A DNA stretch of 31,584 bases, from contig CANQKJ010000001.1 in NCBI GenBank assembly GCA_947624465.1, positions 1-31,584 of the forward strand, written 5' to 3'. Source of the stretch: an uncultured Oscillospiraceae bacterium. Lineage in GTDB: Bacteria; Bacillota; Clostridia; Oscillospirales; Oscillospiraceae. Below are positions 8,203 through 14,990 of this stretch, piece by piece (the first letter of the stretch is position 1; every line of letters starts with the position of its first letter). The translations under genes and the position numbers were made by a program. The notes under the pieces are model-generated. The model ran no database searches. It was not told the origin of the DNA and worked only from the letters and a program-made list of their open reading frames with translations.

Positions 8203-9606
8203 ATGGTCTTTTCCACCCCCTATTTCCTGTTCCTCTACCTGTGCGTGGTGCTGCTGGTCTACTATATCACCCCGCTGAAGCTGCGCAATCTGGCGCTGCT
8301 CATCCTCAACCTGATCTTCTACGGCTGGGGGGAGCCGGTGTATATCCTCATCATGTTCGCCTCCATCGGCATCGACTACACCCACGGGATGCTGGTGACC
8401 CGGTGCAAGAACAGGGGGAATCTCCGGGGCGCCAAGGCGGCGGTGGCCTCCTCGGTCATCTTCAACCTGGCGCTGCTGTTCTTCTTCAAGTACTGGGACT
8501 TCATCGCCGGCAACGTGAACGCCCTGGCCGGGTTCGAGCTGATGAAGGTGCTGGGCCACCCGCTGCCCATCGGCATCTCCTTCTACACCTTCCAGACCAT
8601 GAGCTACACCATCGACGTGTACCGGGGGGACGCCCGCACCCAGAAGAACATCATCACCTTCGGCACCTTCGTCACCCTGTTCCCCCAGCTCATCGCCGGG
8701 CCCATCATCAAGTACAAGGACCTGGACGAGCAGCTGGAGAGCCGCGTCCACACGGTGGACAAGTTCGCCTCCGGCGTGCAGCGGTTCGTGGTGGGCCTGG
8801 CCAAGAAGGTGCTGCTGGCCAACGCCATCGGCCAGCTTTGGGACGTGTATAAGGCGGCTCCCACCGCCCAGCTCACCACCCTGGGGGCCTGGCTGGGGGT
8901 GCTGGCCTTCTCTCTCCAGCTCTATTTCGACTTCTCCGGCTATTCCGACATGGCCATCGGCCTGGGGCGGATGCTGGGCTTCGAGTTTTTGGAGAACTTC
9001 AACTACCCCTATCTGTCCAAGTCGGCCACCGAGTTCTGGCGGCGGTGGCACATCTCCCTGGGCTCCTGGTTCCGGGAGTATCTGTACTTCCCCCTGGGAG
9101 GCAGCCGGGTGAAGGCCCCCCGGATGATCTTCAACCTGCTGGTGGTGTGGGCCTGCACCGGCATCTGGCACGGGGCCAGCTGGAACTTCCTGATTTGGGG
9201 GCTGTTCTACTTCGTGCTGCTGGTCATTGAAAAGCTGTTCCTGCTGAAGCGGCTGGAGAAGCTCCCCGCCTGGGTCGGCCATGTGTACGCCCTGTTCCTC
9301 ATCATGGTGGGCTGGGCCATCTTCGCGGTGGAGGACCTGAGCCAGCTGGGCGGCTATCTGCGCGCCATGTTCGGCTTTGGGGCCGGGCTGCTGGACGGGG
9401 ACTTCCTCTACTACTTCGTCAACTACCTGCCCATCCTGGTCATCGGCTGCGTGGCCTCCACCCCCCTGGCGGCAAACCTGTGGAAGAAGCTGCCGGAGAA
9501 GGTTTGGAAGATCGCCCTGCCGGTGGCCCTGATGCTGGGGCTGGTGCTGGCCACCGCCTACCTGGTGGACGGCACCTACAACCCCTTCCTGTATTTCAGA
9601 TTCTGA
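8203..9606 (+). CDS. MBOAT family O-acyltransferase (AlgI/DltB-like)
   Basis: A 467-residue integral membrane protein that probably moves acyl (often acetyl) groups across the membrane onto an extracellular polymer. It starts MVFSTPYFLFLYLCVVLLVY, the usual AlgI-type opening, and has about ten hydrophobic segments. The MBOAT core is clear: FYTFQTMSYTIDVYRG, FPQLIAGPI, FWRRWHISLGSWFREY (H283), and the invariant histidine H323 in CTGIWHGASWNF. It is followed 12 bases later by a DHHW/AlgX-like gene, the standard partner in alginate, cellulose and other exopolysaccharide acetylation systems. The acyl donor and polymer cannot be told from sequence. DltB is less likely because no dltA, dltC or dltD is nearby. 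Confidence 0.93.
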   Translation: MVFSTPYFLFLYLCVVLLVYYITPLKLRNLALLILNLIFYGWGEPVYILIMFASIGIDYTHGMLVTRCKNRGNLRGAKAAVASSVIFNLALLFFFKYWDFIAGNVNALAGFELMKVLGHPLPIGISFYTFQTMSYTIDVYRGDARTQKNIITFGTFVTLFPQLIAGPIIKYKDLDEQLESRVHTVDKFASGVQRFVVGLAKKVLLANAIGQLWDVYKAAPTAQLTTLGAWLGVLAFSLQLYFDFSGYSDMAIGLGRMLGFEFLENFNYPYLSKSATEFWRRWHISLGSWFREYLYFPLGGSRVKAPRMIFNLLVVWACTGIWHGASWNFLIWGLFYFVLLVIEKLFLLKRLEKLPAWVGHVYALFLIMVGWAIFAVEDLSQLGGYLRAMFGFGAGLLDGDFLYYFVNYLPILVIGCVASTPLAANLWKKLPEKVWKIALPVALMLGLVLATAYLVDGTYNPFLYFRF

Positions 9607-9618
9607 GGAGGCGAGGAC

Positions 9619-10785
9619 ATGGGCAAAAAGTATTCCATCTTCATTACCGTCCTGTTCTGCGTCTTTATCTTCGGGTTCTGCGGATGGCTCATCTGGGACA
9701 TGGCCCACCCCAAGGACTTCTCCGAGCAGGAGAACCGCTGGCTGGCCCAGATGCCCGAGCCGAAGATCGGCCGGCTGGAGTTCCCCGGGCTGATGAACGG
9801 CACCAACGGGGGCAACTTCTTCAGCGGCGGGTTCATGGAGGACTTCGAGGATTTCGTCATCGACCAGTTCCCCCTGCGGGATGAGTGGATCCACCTGAAG
9901 GCCCGGTCGGAGCGGCTGCTGGGCAAAAAGGAGAACAACCGGGTCTATTTCAGCGGGGACGGGCAGACCCTGTTCGCCTTCTTCACGCCCCCCGCCGCCG
10001 ACGATCTCGCCGCGCGGGTGGGGTATGTCAACGCCCTGGCGGGCAATGTGGAGGTCCCGGTGTACTTCTCTCTGGTGCCCGACAAGAGCTATGTCTGGGC
10101 GGACCGTCTGCCCGCCAACGCCCCCAACGTGGACGACGGATCCATGGACCAGACGGCGAAGGCTCTGGCCGGGGAGAATGTGAACTTCATCGACCTGTAC
10201 GGCGGGCTGAGCGGGGACGACGTGTTCTACCGCACCGACCACCACTGGACCACCATGGGGGCCTATCAGGGCTACGCGGCGCTGGCGGACGGCATGAACG
10301 GCTCCGTCACCGTGCTGGACTATGACCCCGAAAAGGTGTCCGACAGCTTTTATGGGACCACCTGGTCCTCCGCCGGGGCGGGGTGGGTACGCCCCGACGA
10401 GATGTACACCTGGGTGCCCGAGGGGGCTTTGCGGGTGACCGGCTACCCGGAGGGGAAGCCGGTGGACGTGCCCCTGTACGACCTGTCCAAACTGGAGGTC
10501 AAGGACAAGTACTCCATGTTCCTGGGGGGCAACCAGCCCCTGTGCGTCCTCCAAAACCCCGCCGTGGAGGGCGGGAAGAAGCTGCTGGTGGTCCGGGACT
10601 CCTACTCCGACTCGCTGGCCCCCTTCCTGGGGCTGGACTACGGGGAGGTCCACCTGTGGGACCTGCGGTATAACAATATGTCCCTGAAACAGTATGTGGC
10701 GGACAACGGCATCGACCAGGTGCTGGTACTCTACTCCGCCTCCAACTTCTCCACCGACAAGAACCTGTTTAAGCTGGGCCTGTGA
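9619..10785 (+). CDS. DHHW family protein (AlgX/AlgJ-like SGNH acyltransferase partner)
   Basis: A 388-residue protein with an N-terminal membrane anchor (about residues 5-30) and an extracellular domain. It opens after the anchor with FSEQENRWLAQMPEP and FEDFVIDQFPLRDEWI, which are typical of the DHHW family. The name motif RTDHHWT is at 205-211. The SGNH-type serine is probably S328 in VRDSYSDSLAP. Members work with MBOAT proteins as the extracellular enzyme that attaches the acyl group to the polysaccharide. Asp207 and His209 with Ser328 would form the catalytic set by analogy with AlgJ/AlgX, which is inference. It is the last gene of the operon and ends just before a strong bidirectional terminator. 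Confidence 0.9.
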   Translation: MGKKYSIFITVLFCVFIFGFCGWLIWDMAHPKDFSEQENRWLAQMPEPKIGRLEFPGLMNGTNGGNFFSGGFMEDFEDFVIDQFPLRDEWIHLKARSERLLGKKENNRVYFSGDGQTLFAFFTPPAADDLAARVGYVNALAGNVEVPVYFSLVPDKSYVWADRLPANAPNVDDGSMDQTAKALAGENVNFIDLYGGLSGDDVFYRTDHHWTTMGAYQGYAALADGMNGSVTVLDYDPEKVSDSFYGTTWSSAGAGWVRPDEMYTWVPEGALRVTGYPEGKPVDVPLYDLSKLEVKDKYSMFLGGNQPLCVLQNPAVEGGKKLLVVRDSYSDSLAPFLGLDYGEVHLWDLRYNNMSLKQYVADNGIDQVLVLYSASNFSTDKNLFKLGL

Positions 10786-10798
10786 GGCCCGAAGCGTA

Positions 10799-10832
10799 AA
10801 AAACTCCGCTCTCCCACGAGAGCGGAGTTTTT
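10799..10832. terminator. Bidirectional terminator between converging operons
   Basis: A 15-base perfect inverted repeat (AAAAACTCCGCTCTC with GAGAGCGGAGTTTTT, loop CCAC). It closes the DHHW operon from the left and the cinA operon from the right. Confidence 0.95.
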
Positions 10833-10845
10833 ATGTCAACTGGAT

Positions 10846-12018
10846 TCAGCCCGCCGCCCGGGCCAGCAGGGAGGCGGTGGCCTGGCGCACCCGGCAGTTG
10901 GCGGCGGTCATGGCGCTCCACAGGTTCCGGGACAGGTCCAGACCGGGCGCGTCGCAGGTCAGCTCCACCAGATTGAGCTGCCGGACGGACAGGGCACGCA
11001 TGACGGCGTTGGCGGAGAGGTAGTCCTCCCCCCGGAGCCGGGGTTCCCACAGCACATAGCCCGCCTCCTTCAGGGCGGCCGCGCCGTCCCCGTTCAGGGC
11101 GGGGGCCTCCACGACAAAGACCGGGTACCGGGCGATGGCCTCCAGCAGGGCCGCGCCCTCCTCCGCCTGGGCCGCGCAGTCCTCCGCCGTCTCGCCGGGG
11201 AGGACCAGGCCGATGGTGTGGCCCGCGGCCGACAGACGGCGGATCAGGCCGTCGTTGGGGGCCAGCTCGTCGGGGGCGAAGAGGAACAGGGCCCGGCGGT
11301 TGGCGTTTTCCAGCAGCAGGGCCGCCTCCTCCGCCTGTTCGCCCCATCGGTAGGCCAGGGCCACCTCGGCGTCCGCGCCGGGGGGAGGCTCGGTGGGCTG
11401 GGGGGTGGCGGTGGGCCGGGCCGTGGGGGCGGAGGTGGGTTGAGCGGGAGGGGGCTGCGTGGCGGGGGGCTGGATGGAGGCCAGGTAGCGGTAGTAGTTT
11501 TCCGCCAGCTGATGGTTGGCCGCGTCCACGAATTCCATGTCATTGAGGACCACGGCGCTGTTGGTCACCCGGACCAGGGTGCCGTAGTTGGTGCGGACGA
11601 GGGAGCAGCTGATGCTTCCGAAGTAATTGCAGATCCACATGATGGGCAGGAACGGCATGGAGTTGCGCACCACCGCGTGGATGTCCAGGGGGTTGCCCCA
11701 GATGTCGTAGGAGCTGTTGGCCTGCAGATCGAAGACCACGCCCCGCTGGCCGCCGGACACCAGCACCGTCCGGCGGGTGGAGTTGTACTGGGCGCTGACC
11801 CCCAGGTTGATGGTGGTCGCCCGGCTGGAGAGCATGGTATAGGGCACATAGAGTACGCCGCCCACAGTCATGGGCATATTCTCCGCCGTCATCTCCATGG
11901 GCCGGTCGTTCACCGCCATGAGATAGATACCGGCGGCGGCGCCGCTGGCGGTGACCGCGAGTCCCAGCACGAGGACCGCGCACAGCGCGGCGGCGATGAT
12001 CCTGAGCGTCCGCTTCAC
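10846..12018 (-). CDS. Secreted protein: copper amine oxidase N-like domain plus degenerate deacetylase-like domain
   Basis: A 390-residue product from GTG 12018 (GAGGAGG 7 bases upstream). Residues 5-30 are a signal or anchor helix. Residues 31-165 (YLMAVNDRPMEMTAENMP, VGGVLYVPYTML) resemble the copper-amine-oxidase N-terminal domain common in Clostridia cell-surface proteins. Residues 183-215 are a Pro/Thr/Gln linker. Residues 218-390 look like a polysaccharide deacetylase fold: RALFLFAPDELAP, then LIRRLSAAGHTIGLVLPG, the place where active enzymes read GHEIGxHT. The expected TFDDGP motif and the metal-binding histidine pair are missing, so it is probably inactive and may bind glycan. It follows cinA by 26 bases. 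Confidence 0.65.
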   Translation of the reverse strand: MKRTLRIIAAALCAVLVLGLAVTASGAAAGIYLMAVNDRPMEMTAENMPMTVGGVLYVPYTMLSSRATTINLGVSAQYNSTRRTVLVSGGQRGVVFDLQANSSYDIWGNPLDIHAVVRNSMPFLPIMWICNYFGSISCSLVRTNYGTLVRVTNSAVVLNDMEFVDAANHQLAENYYRYLASIQPPATQPPPAQPTSAPTARPTATPQPTEPPPGADAEVALAYRWGEQAEEAALLLENANRRALFLFAPDELAPNDGLIRRLSAAGHTIGLVLPGETAEDCAAQAEEGAALLEAIARYPVFVVEAPALNGDGAAALKEAGYVLWEPRLRGEDYLSANAVMRALSVRQLNLVELTCDAPGLDLSRNLWSAMTAANCRVRQATASLLARAAG

Positions 12019-12044
12019 GGCGCGGCCTCCTCTCTCCAAACGTT

Positions 12045-13301
12045 TTATGCGGGATGGTCCTCCAGCCAGCGGCGGATCATATCCAGGGCGTGGTTGGCGG
12101 CCATGGTGCGCACCCAGTACCGGCCCTCCACCGCCCGGGCCAGGTGGAGTTCTTTGACCTGGACGCCGTCCGGGGCGGCCAGGGCCGCGTAGACCAGCCC
12201 CACGGGATTGCCCCGGTCGTCGCTGTCCGGCCCGGCCACGCCGGTGACGGACGCCGCCAGGTCGCAGTTCAGCGCCCGCCGGGCGCCCTCTGCCATCTGC
12301 TTTGCCACCTCGGCGCACACCGCGCCCTTTTCGTCCAGCAGCGCCTGGGACACCCCAAGCACGCCGGCCTTGACCTCGTTGGTATAGCTGACGATCCCGC
12401 CCTTCAAAACGGCGGAGGAGCCGGGCAGATCGGTCATCCGTTTGGCGATGAGGCCGCCGGTGCAGCTCTCCGCCGTGCCCATGGTGAGGCCGCGGGCCTT
12501 GAGGCCCTCCAGCACCACCTGTTCCAGCCCGGACACGTCGGCCCCGTAGACCTTCCGGCCCAGCAGGGCGCGGACCTCCGCCTCCACCGGGGCGATGAGG
12601 GCGGCGGCCTCTTCGGGAGAACCCGCCTTGGCGGTGATGCGAAGCTCCACCTCTCCCTCCTTGGCGTAGGGGGCCAGGGTGGGGTTGGTCAGTGCGTTCA
12701 TCCGGTCCCGGAGGAGGGACTCCACCTCCGACTCGCCCATGCCGAACACCCGCAGGGTCCTGGAGCGGATGACCCCCTCGCTCAGGGCGGCCAGCCAGGG
12801 CATGGCCCGCTCCCGGAACATGGGGAGGCATTCCCTGGGCGGGCCGGGGAGCATGACCACCCGTTTCCCGCCGCTCTCAAAGGCGCAGCCGGGGGCGGTG
12901 CCCCAGGCGTTGTCCAATATGGTGCAGCCCTCGGGCAGATAGGCCTGCTGGAGGTTGTTGTCGGTCATCTGCCTGCCCATCCGGGCAAAGAACGCCCGGA
13001 TGGTCTCGGCGCACTCCGGATGGAAGACCAGCTTTTTGCCGAAGGCCTCGGCCAGGGTCTGCTTGGTGAGATCGTCGCAGGTGGGACCCAGGCCGCCGGT
13101 GGTGATGATCACGTCCGCCCGGCCCCGGGCCACCTCCACCGCCGCCCTCAGCCGCTCCGGGTTGTCCCCCACCACCGAGTGGTAGCGGACGTTGAGCCCC
13201 AAGGCGGTCAGTTCCCGGCTCAGGTCCCTGGCGTCGGTGTTCAGGATATTGCCCAGCAGCAGCTCGGTGCCCACGCAAAGCAGTTCCACAGTGTGGCTCA
13301 C
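12045..13301 (-). CDS. cinA: CinA: nicotinamide-nucleotide amidase / competence-damage protein
   Basis: A 418-residue cytoplasmic protein that salvages pyridine nucleotides by deamidating nicotinamide mononucleotide. The N-terminal MoCF-like domain begins VELLCVGTELLLGNI and contains TTGGLGPTCDDLT and VVMLPGPPRE. The C-terminal amidase domain (about 260-418) has TAESCTGGLIAKR with the nucleophile serine, GGIVSYTNEVKAGVLGV and AVTGVAGPD. The start is GTG 13301 with AGAGGG 8 bases upstream. Codons further upstream run into the promoter and are rejected. Cytoplasmic CinA is widespread in Firmicutes, where it often lies near recA, which is not seen here. It leads the operon containing the secreted protein at 10846. 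Confidence 0.95.
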   Translation of the reverse strand: MSHTVELLCVGTELLLGNILNTDARDLSRELTALGLNVRYHSVVGDNPERLRAAVEVARGRADVIITTGGLGPTCDDLTKQTLAEAFGKKLVFHPECAETIRAFFARMGRQMTDNNLQQAYLPEGCTILDNAWGTAPGCAFESGGKRVVMLPGPPRECLPMFRERAMPWLAALSEGVIRSRTLRVFGMGESEVESLLRDRMNALTNPTLAPYAKEGEVELRITAKAGSPEEAAALIAPVEAEVRALLGRKVYGADVSGLEQVVLEGLKARGLTMGTAESCTGGLIAKRMTDLPGSSAVLKGGIVSYTNEVKAGVLGVSQALLDEKGAVCAEVAKQMAEGARRALNCDLAASVTGVAGPDSDDRGNPVGLVYAALAAPDGVQVKELHLARAVEGRYWVRTMAANHALDMIRRWLEDHPA

Positions 13302-13332
13302 GGAATGCGCCCTCTTTCTGAATACTGCCCTC

Positions 13333-13361
13333 ATTCTATCCCAAAACGGCGGAAACGTCAA
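13333..13361 (-). promoter_or_regulatory. Sigma-A promoter of cinA
   Basis: Minus strand TTGACG (13361-13356), 17-base spacer, TAGAAT (13338-13333). The predicted start lies about 25 bases before the GTG. It lies back to back with the tRNA-Arg promoter, the two -35 boxes being 14 bases apart. Confidence 0.85.
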
Positions 13362-13375
13362 CTGCAAACAGGAGA

Positions 13376-13404
13376 TTGACATCTGCCCCGAAATTGAGTA
13401 AAAT
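13376..13404 (+). promoter_or_regulatory. Sigma-A promoter of tRNA-Arg
   Basis: Perfect TTGACA (13376-13381), 17-base spacer, TAAAAT (13399-13404), ending 10 bases before the mature tRNA. Confidence 0.9.
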
Positions 13405-13414
13405 AACACGGTAC

Positions 13415-13491
13415 GCCCCGATAGCTCAGCAGGATAGAGCGACCGCCTCCTAAGCGGTAGGCCGCTGGTTCGAATCCAGTTCGGGGTGCCA
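13415..13491 (+). tRNA. tRNA-Arg (anticodon CCT)
   Basis: A 77-base cloverleaf. Acceptor GCCCCGA pairs with TCGGGGT (first pair G-T). D-arm GCTC/GAGC. The anticodon arm ACCGC/GCGGT has loop CTCCTAA, giving CCT, which reads AGG. The T-arm carries TTCGAAT. Discriminator G, and CCA is encoded. Confidence 0.96.
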
Positions 13492-13492
13492 G

Positions 13493-13524
13493 AAGGCCCG
13501 CCGGCATACGCCGGCGGGCCTTTT
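13493..13524. terminator. Terminator after tRNA-Arg, shared with mobA
   Basis: A 13-base perfect stem (AAGGCCCGCCGGC with GCCGGCGGGCCTT, loop ATAC) followed by T-rich sequence. It starts 2 bases after the CCA end. mobA ends 5 bases beyond it on the other strand. Confidence 0.93.
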
Positions 13525-13528
13525 CACG

Positions 13529-14134
13529 TCACAGAGGGGAGAGCGCGCCGGCCTCCGCCAGCCGCCGCGCCCTGTCGAAGTCCTCCGGGGTATTGCAGTT
13601 GAGCAGCAGCTCCTCCGGTCCGTCGTAGTCCCAGCGGCGCCAGGGGAGGACCTCCTCCAAGGCGCGGACCGCGCCCCTCCCGCCGTCCAGCAGGGCGGCG
13701 GCGGCCCCGGCGCAGGCCCTGTCGTAGACGCCGATCAGAGGCTCGTCCACGCCCCCGTGCTGCAGTACGGTGATCCCACCCCTGTGGGCCCGGCAGAGGG
13801 CGGCCAGGGCGCCGGCGGGGATCAGGGGCACGTCCACGCTGAGCACCAGACAGGCGGGGTCCCGCGCGGCCAGCAGGCAGGCGTGGAGCCCCCCAAGAGG
13901 GCCCCGGCCCGCGTATTCGTCCGGGATCACGCGGGTATCGGGCAGGGGAGGGCAGCCCTCCCCGGAGAGCAGGATATCTTCGATGCCCAGGGTCCGCAGC
14001 TTTTCCGCCTGGAGTTCCAGCAGGGTCCTCCCGTTCAGGCGGAGGACCCCCTTGTCCCGGCCCATCCGGGAGGAGCGGCCGCCGGCGAGGATGACGCCGG
14101 AAAAACGGGCGGGGCCGCCGGGTGCAGTCGCCAT
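13529..14134 (-). CDS. mobA: Molybdenum cofactor guanylyltransferase
   Basis: Transfers GMP to molybdopterin to make the bis-guanine-dinucleotide cofactor used by DMSO-reductase-family enzymes. The 201-residue product opens with the nucleotidyltransferase signature GVILAGGRSSRMGRDKGVL (about 13-31), then the metal-binding SVDVPLIP region and a C-terminal LLNCNTPEDF. The chosen ATG at 14134 follows GGGAGGGGAG. Upstream in-frame starts lack such a site. It is divergent from, and 92 bases away from, the operon encoding a molybdopterin oxidoreductase, so it supplies the cofactor for it. No other cofactor gene (moaA, moeA, mogA) is in the window. Confidence 0.92.
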   Translation of the reverse strand: MATAPGGPARFSGVILAGGRSSRMGRDKGVLRLNGRTLLELQAEKLRTLGIEDILLSGEGCPPLPDTRVIPDEYAGRGPLGGLHACLLAARDPACLVLSVDVPLIPAGALAALCRAHRGGITVLQHGGVDEPLIGVYDRACAGAAAALLDGGRGAVRALEEVLPWRRWDYDGPEELLLNCNTPEDFDRARRLAEAGALSPL

Positions 14135-14166
14135 TTTCTCCCCTCCCATTATGGGCCGTCTGCCGC

Positions 14167-14195
14167 TTGACAGGGCCGGTCCCGTCTGGTATATT
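14167..14195 (+). promoter_or_regulatory. Promoter of the GntR-molybdoenzyme operon
   Basis: Perfect TTGACA (14167-14172), 17-base spacer, TATATT (14190-14195). The -10 box lies within the 27-base palindrome, so regulator binding would block polymerase. Confidence 0.88.
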
Positions 14196-14213
14196 GGTAT
14201 TACCAATATACCA
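14187..14213. promoter_or_regulatory. Perfect 27-base palindromic operator for the GntR regulator
   Basis: Half-site TGGTATATTGGTA, a central T, then TACCAATATACCA, with no mismatch. It overlaps the -10 box and ends 2 bases before the GGAG ribosome site of the GntR gene. A nested TTGGTA-T-TACCAA core gives the classical FadR-family size. Position and symmetry point to autorepression by the adjacent regulator. It could also influence mobA, which starts 53 bases to the left. Confidence 0.85.
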
Positions 14214-14226
14214 AAGGAGCCTGGCT

Positions 14227-14955
14227 ATGTCAAGTATCATCCAAAAGACCAGCGTCAGCCAGCAGGTGGTGGACCACATCCTGGGCCGCATCGACCGGGG
14301 GGAGCTGAGGCGCGGGGACCGGCTTCCCGGCGAGCGGGAGTTCGCCGAGGAACTGGGCATCTCCCGGGTCCCCCTGCGGGAGGCCATCGCCGCGCTGACC
14401 GCCATGGGCGTCGTGGAGCGGCGGCAGGGGGACGGCAATTACATCGCCGGCTCCTCCCCGGAGTCCCTGGGCCGCATCCTGCGGACCTGCGCCATCCTGG
14501 ACCACGGTCTGGCCGCCGACCTGTTCGAGGCCCGCGCCCTGGTGGAGGGGGCCGCCGCCCGGCTGGCCGCCCGCAACGCCCTGCCGGAGGACGTGGACGC
14601 CCTCTACGAGGAGATCGGCCGCATGGAGGAGGCCATCCCCGCCTATATCCGGGGGGAGAAGCGGCTGGCGGATATGCTGGAGCTGGACGACCTGTTCCAC
14701 CTGCGGTGCGCCGCCGCCTCCCACAACCAGTTCTACATCCAGTTCGTGAACACCGTCCACACGGCGGGCGCCGACATGGGCCTGTATGAGCGGGCCTATG
14801 GGCGGCACCCGGAAAAGTACCGGGATTCGGTGGACTTCCACCGGCGGACGGCGGACGCCATCGCCGCCGGGGATGAGGACGGGGCCGAGGACGCCATGCG
14901 GGAGCACATCGAGTCCATCCGGGAGACCACCGAGGGGGACGGGACAGAGGAATGA
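14227..14955 (+). CDS. GntR family regulator, FadR/FCD subfamily
   Basis: A 242-residue DNA-binding protein, likely local repressor of the operon it heads. The winged helix is at about 8-75: VVDHILGRIDRGELRRGDRL, then PGEREFAEELGISRVPLREA, then GVVERRQGDGNYI. The C-terminal FCD domain (about 95-235) carries the expected metal-site residues D154 and H158 (LDDLFH), H205 (DFHRR) and H227 (REHIESI). Such domains usually bind small organic acids. ATG 14227 follows AAAGGAG. The perfect palindrome at 14187-14213 is its probable site. It ends 35 bases before the molybdoenzyme gene, so effector and enzyme substrate may be related, which is inference. Confidence 0.93.
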   Translation: MSSIIQKTSVSQQVVDHILGRIDRGELRRGDRLPGEREFAEELGISRVPLREAIAALTAMGVVERRQGDGNYIAGSSPESLGRILRTCAILDHGLAADLFEARALVEGAAARLAARNALPEDVDALYEEIGRMEEAIPAYIRGEKRLADMLELDDLFHLRCAAASHNQFYIQFVNTVHTAGADMGLYERAYGRHPEKYRDSVDFHRRTADAIAAGDEDGAEDAMREHIESIRETTEGDGTEE

Positions 14956-14990
14956 CCATCCCGCTCAAGGCGCGGGAGGAAGGAGGAGCT

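Noticed and set aside
7552..10653. 1033-codon minus-strand open frame
   Set aside because: It is antisense to the MBOAT and DHHW genes, which have clear family motifs. GC-rich codons remove stops from the opposite strand.
10846..12831. 661-codon minus-strand frame read as one large protein
   Set aside because: Its first 270 codons lie in another frame of cinA. A GTG with a strong ribosome site at 12018 marks the real start.
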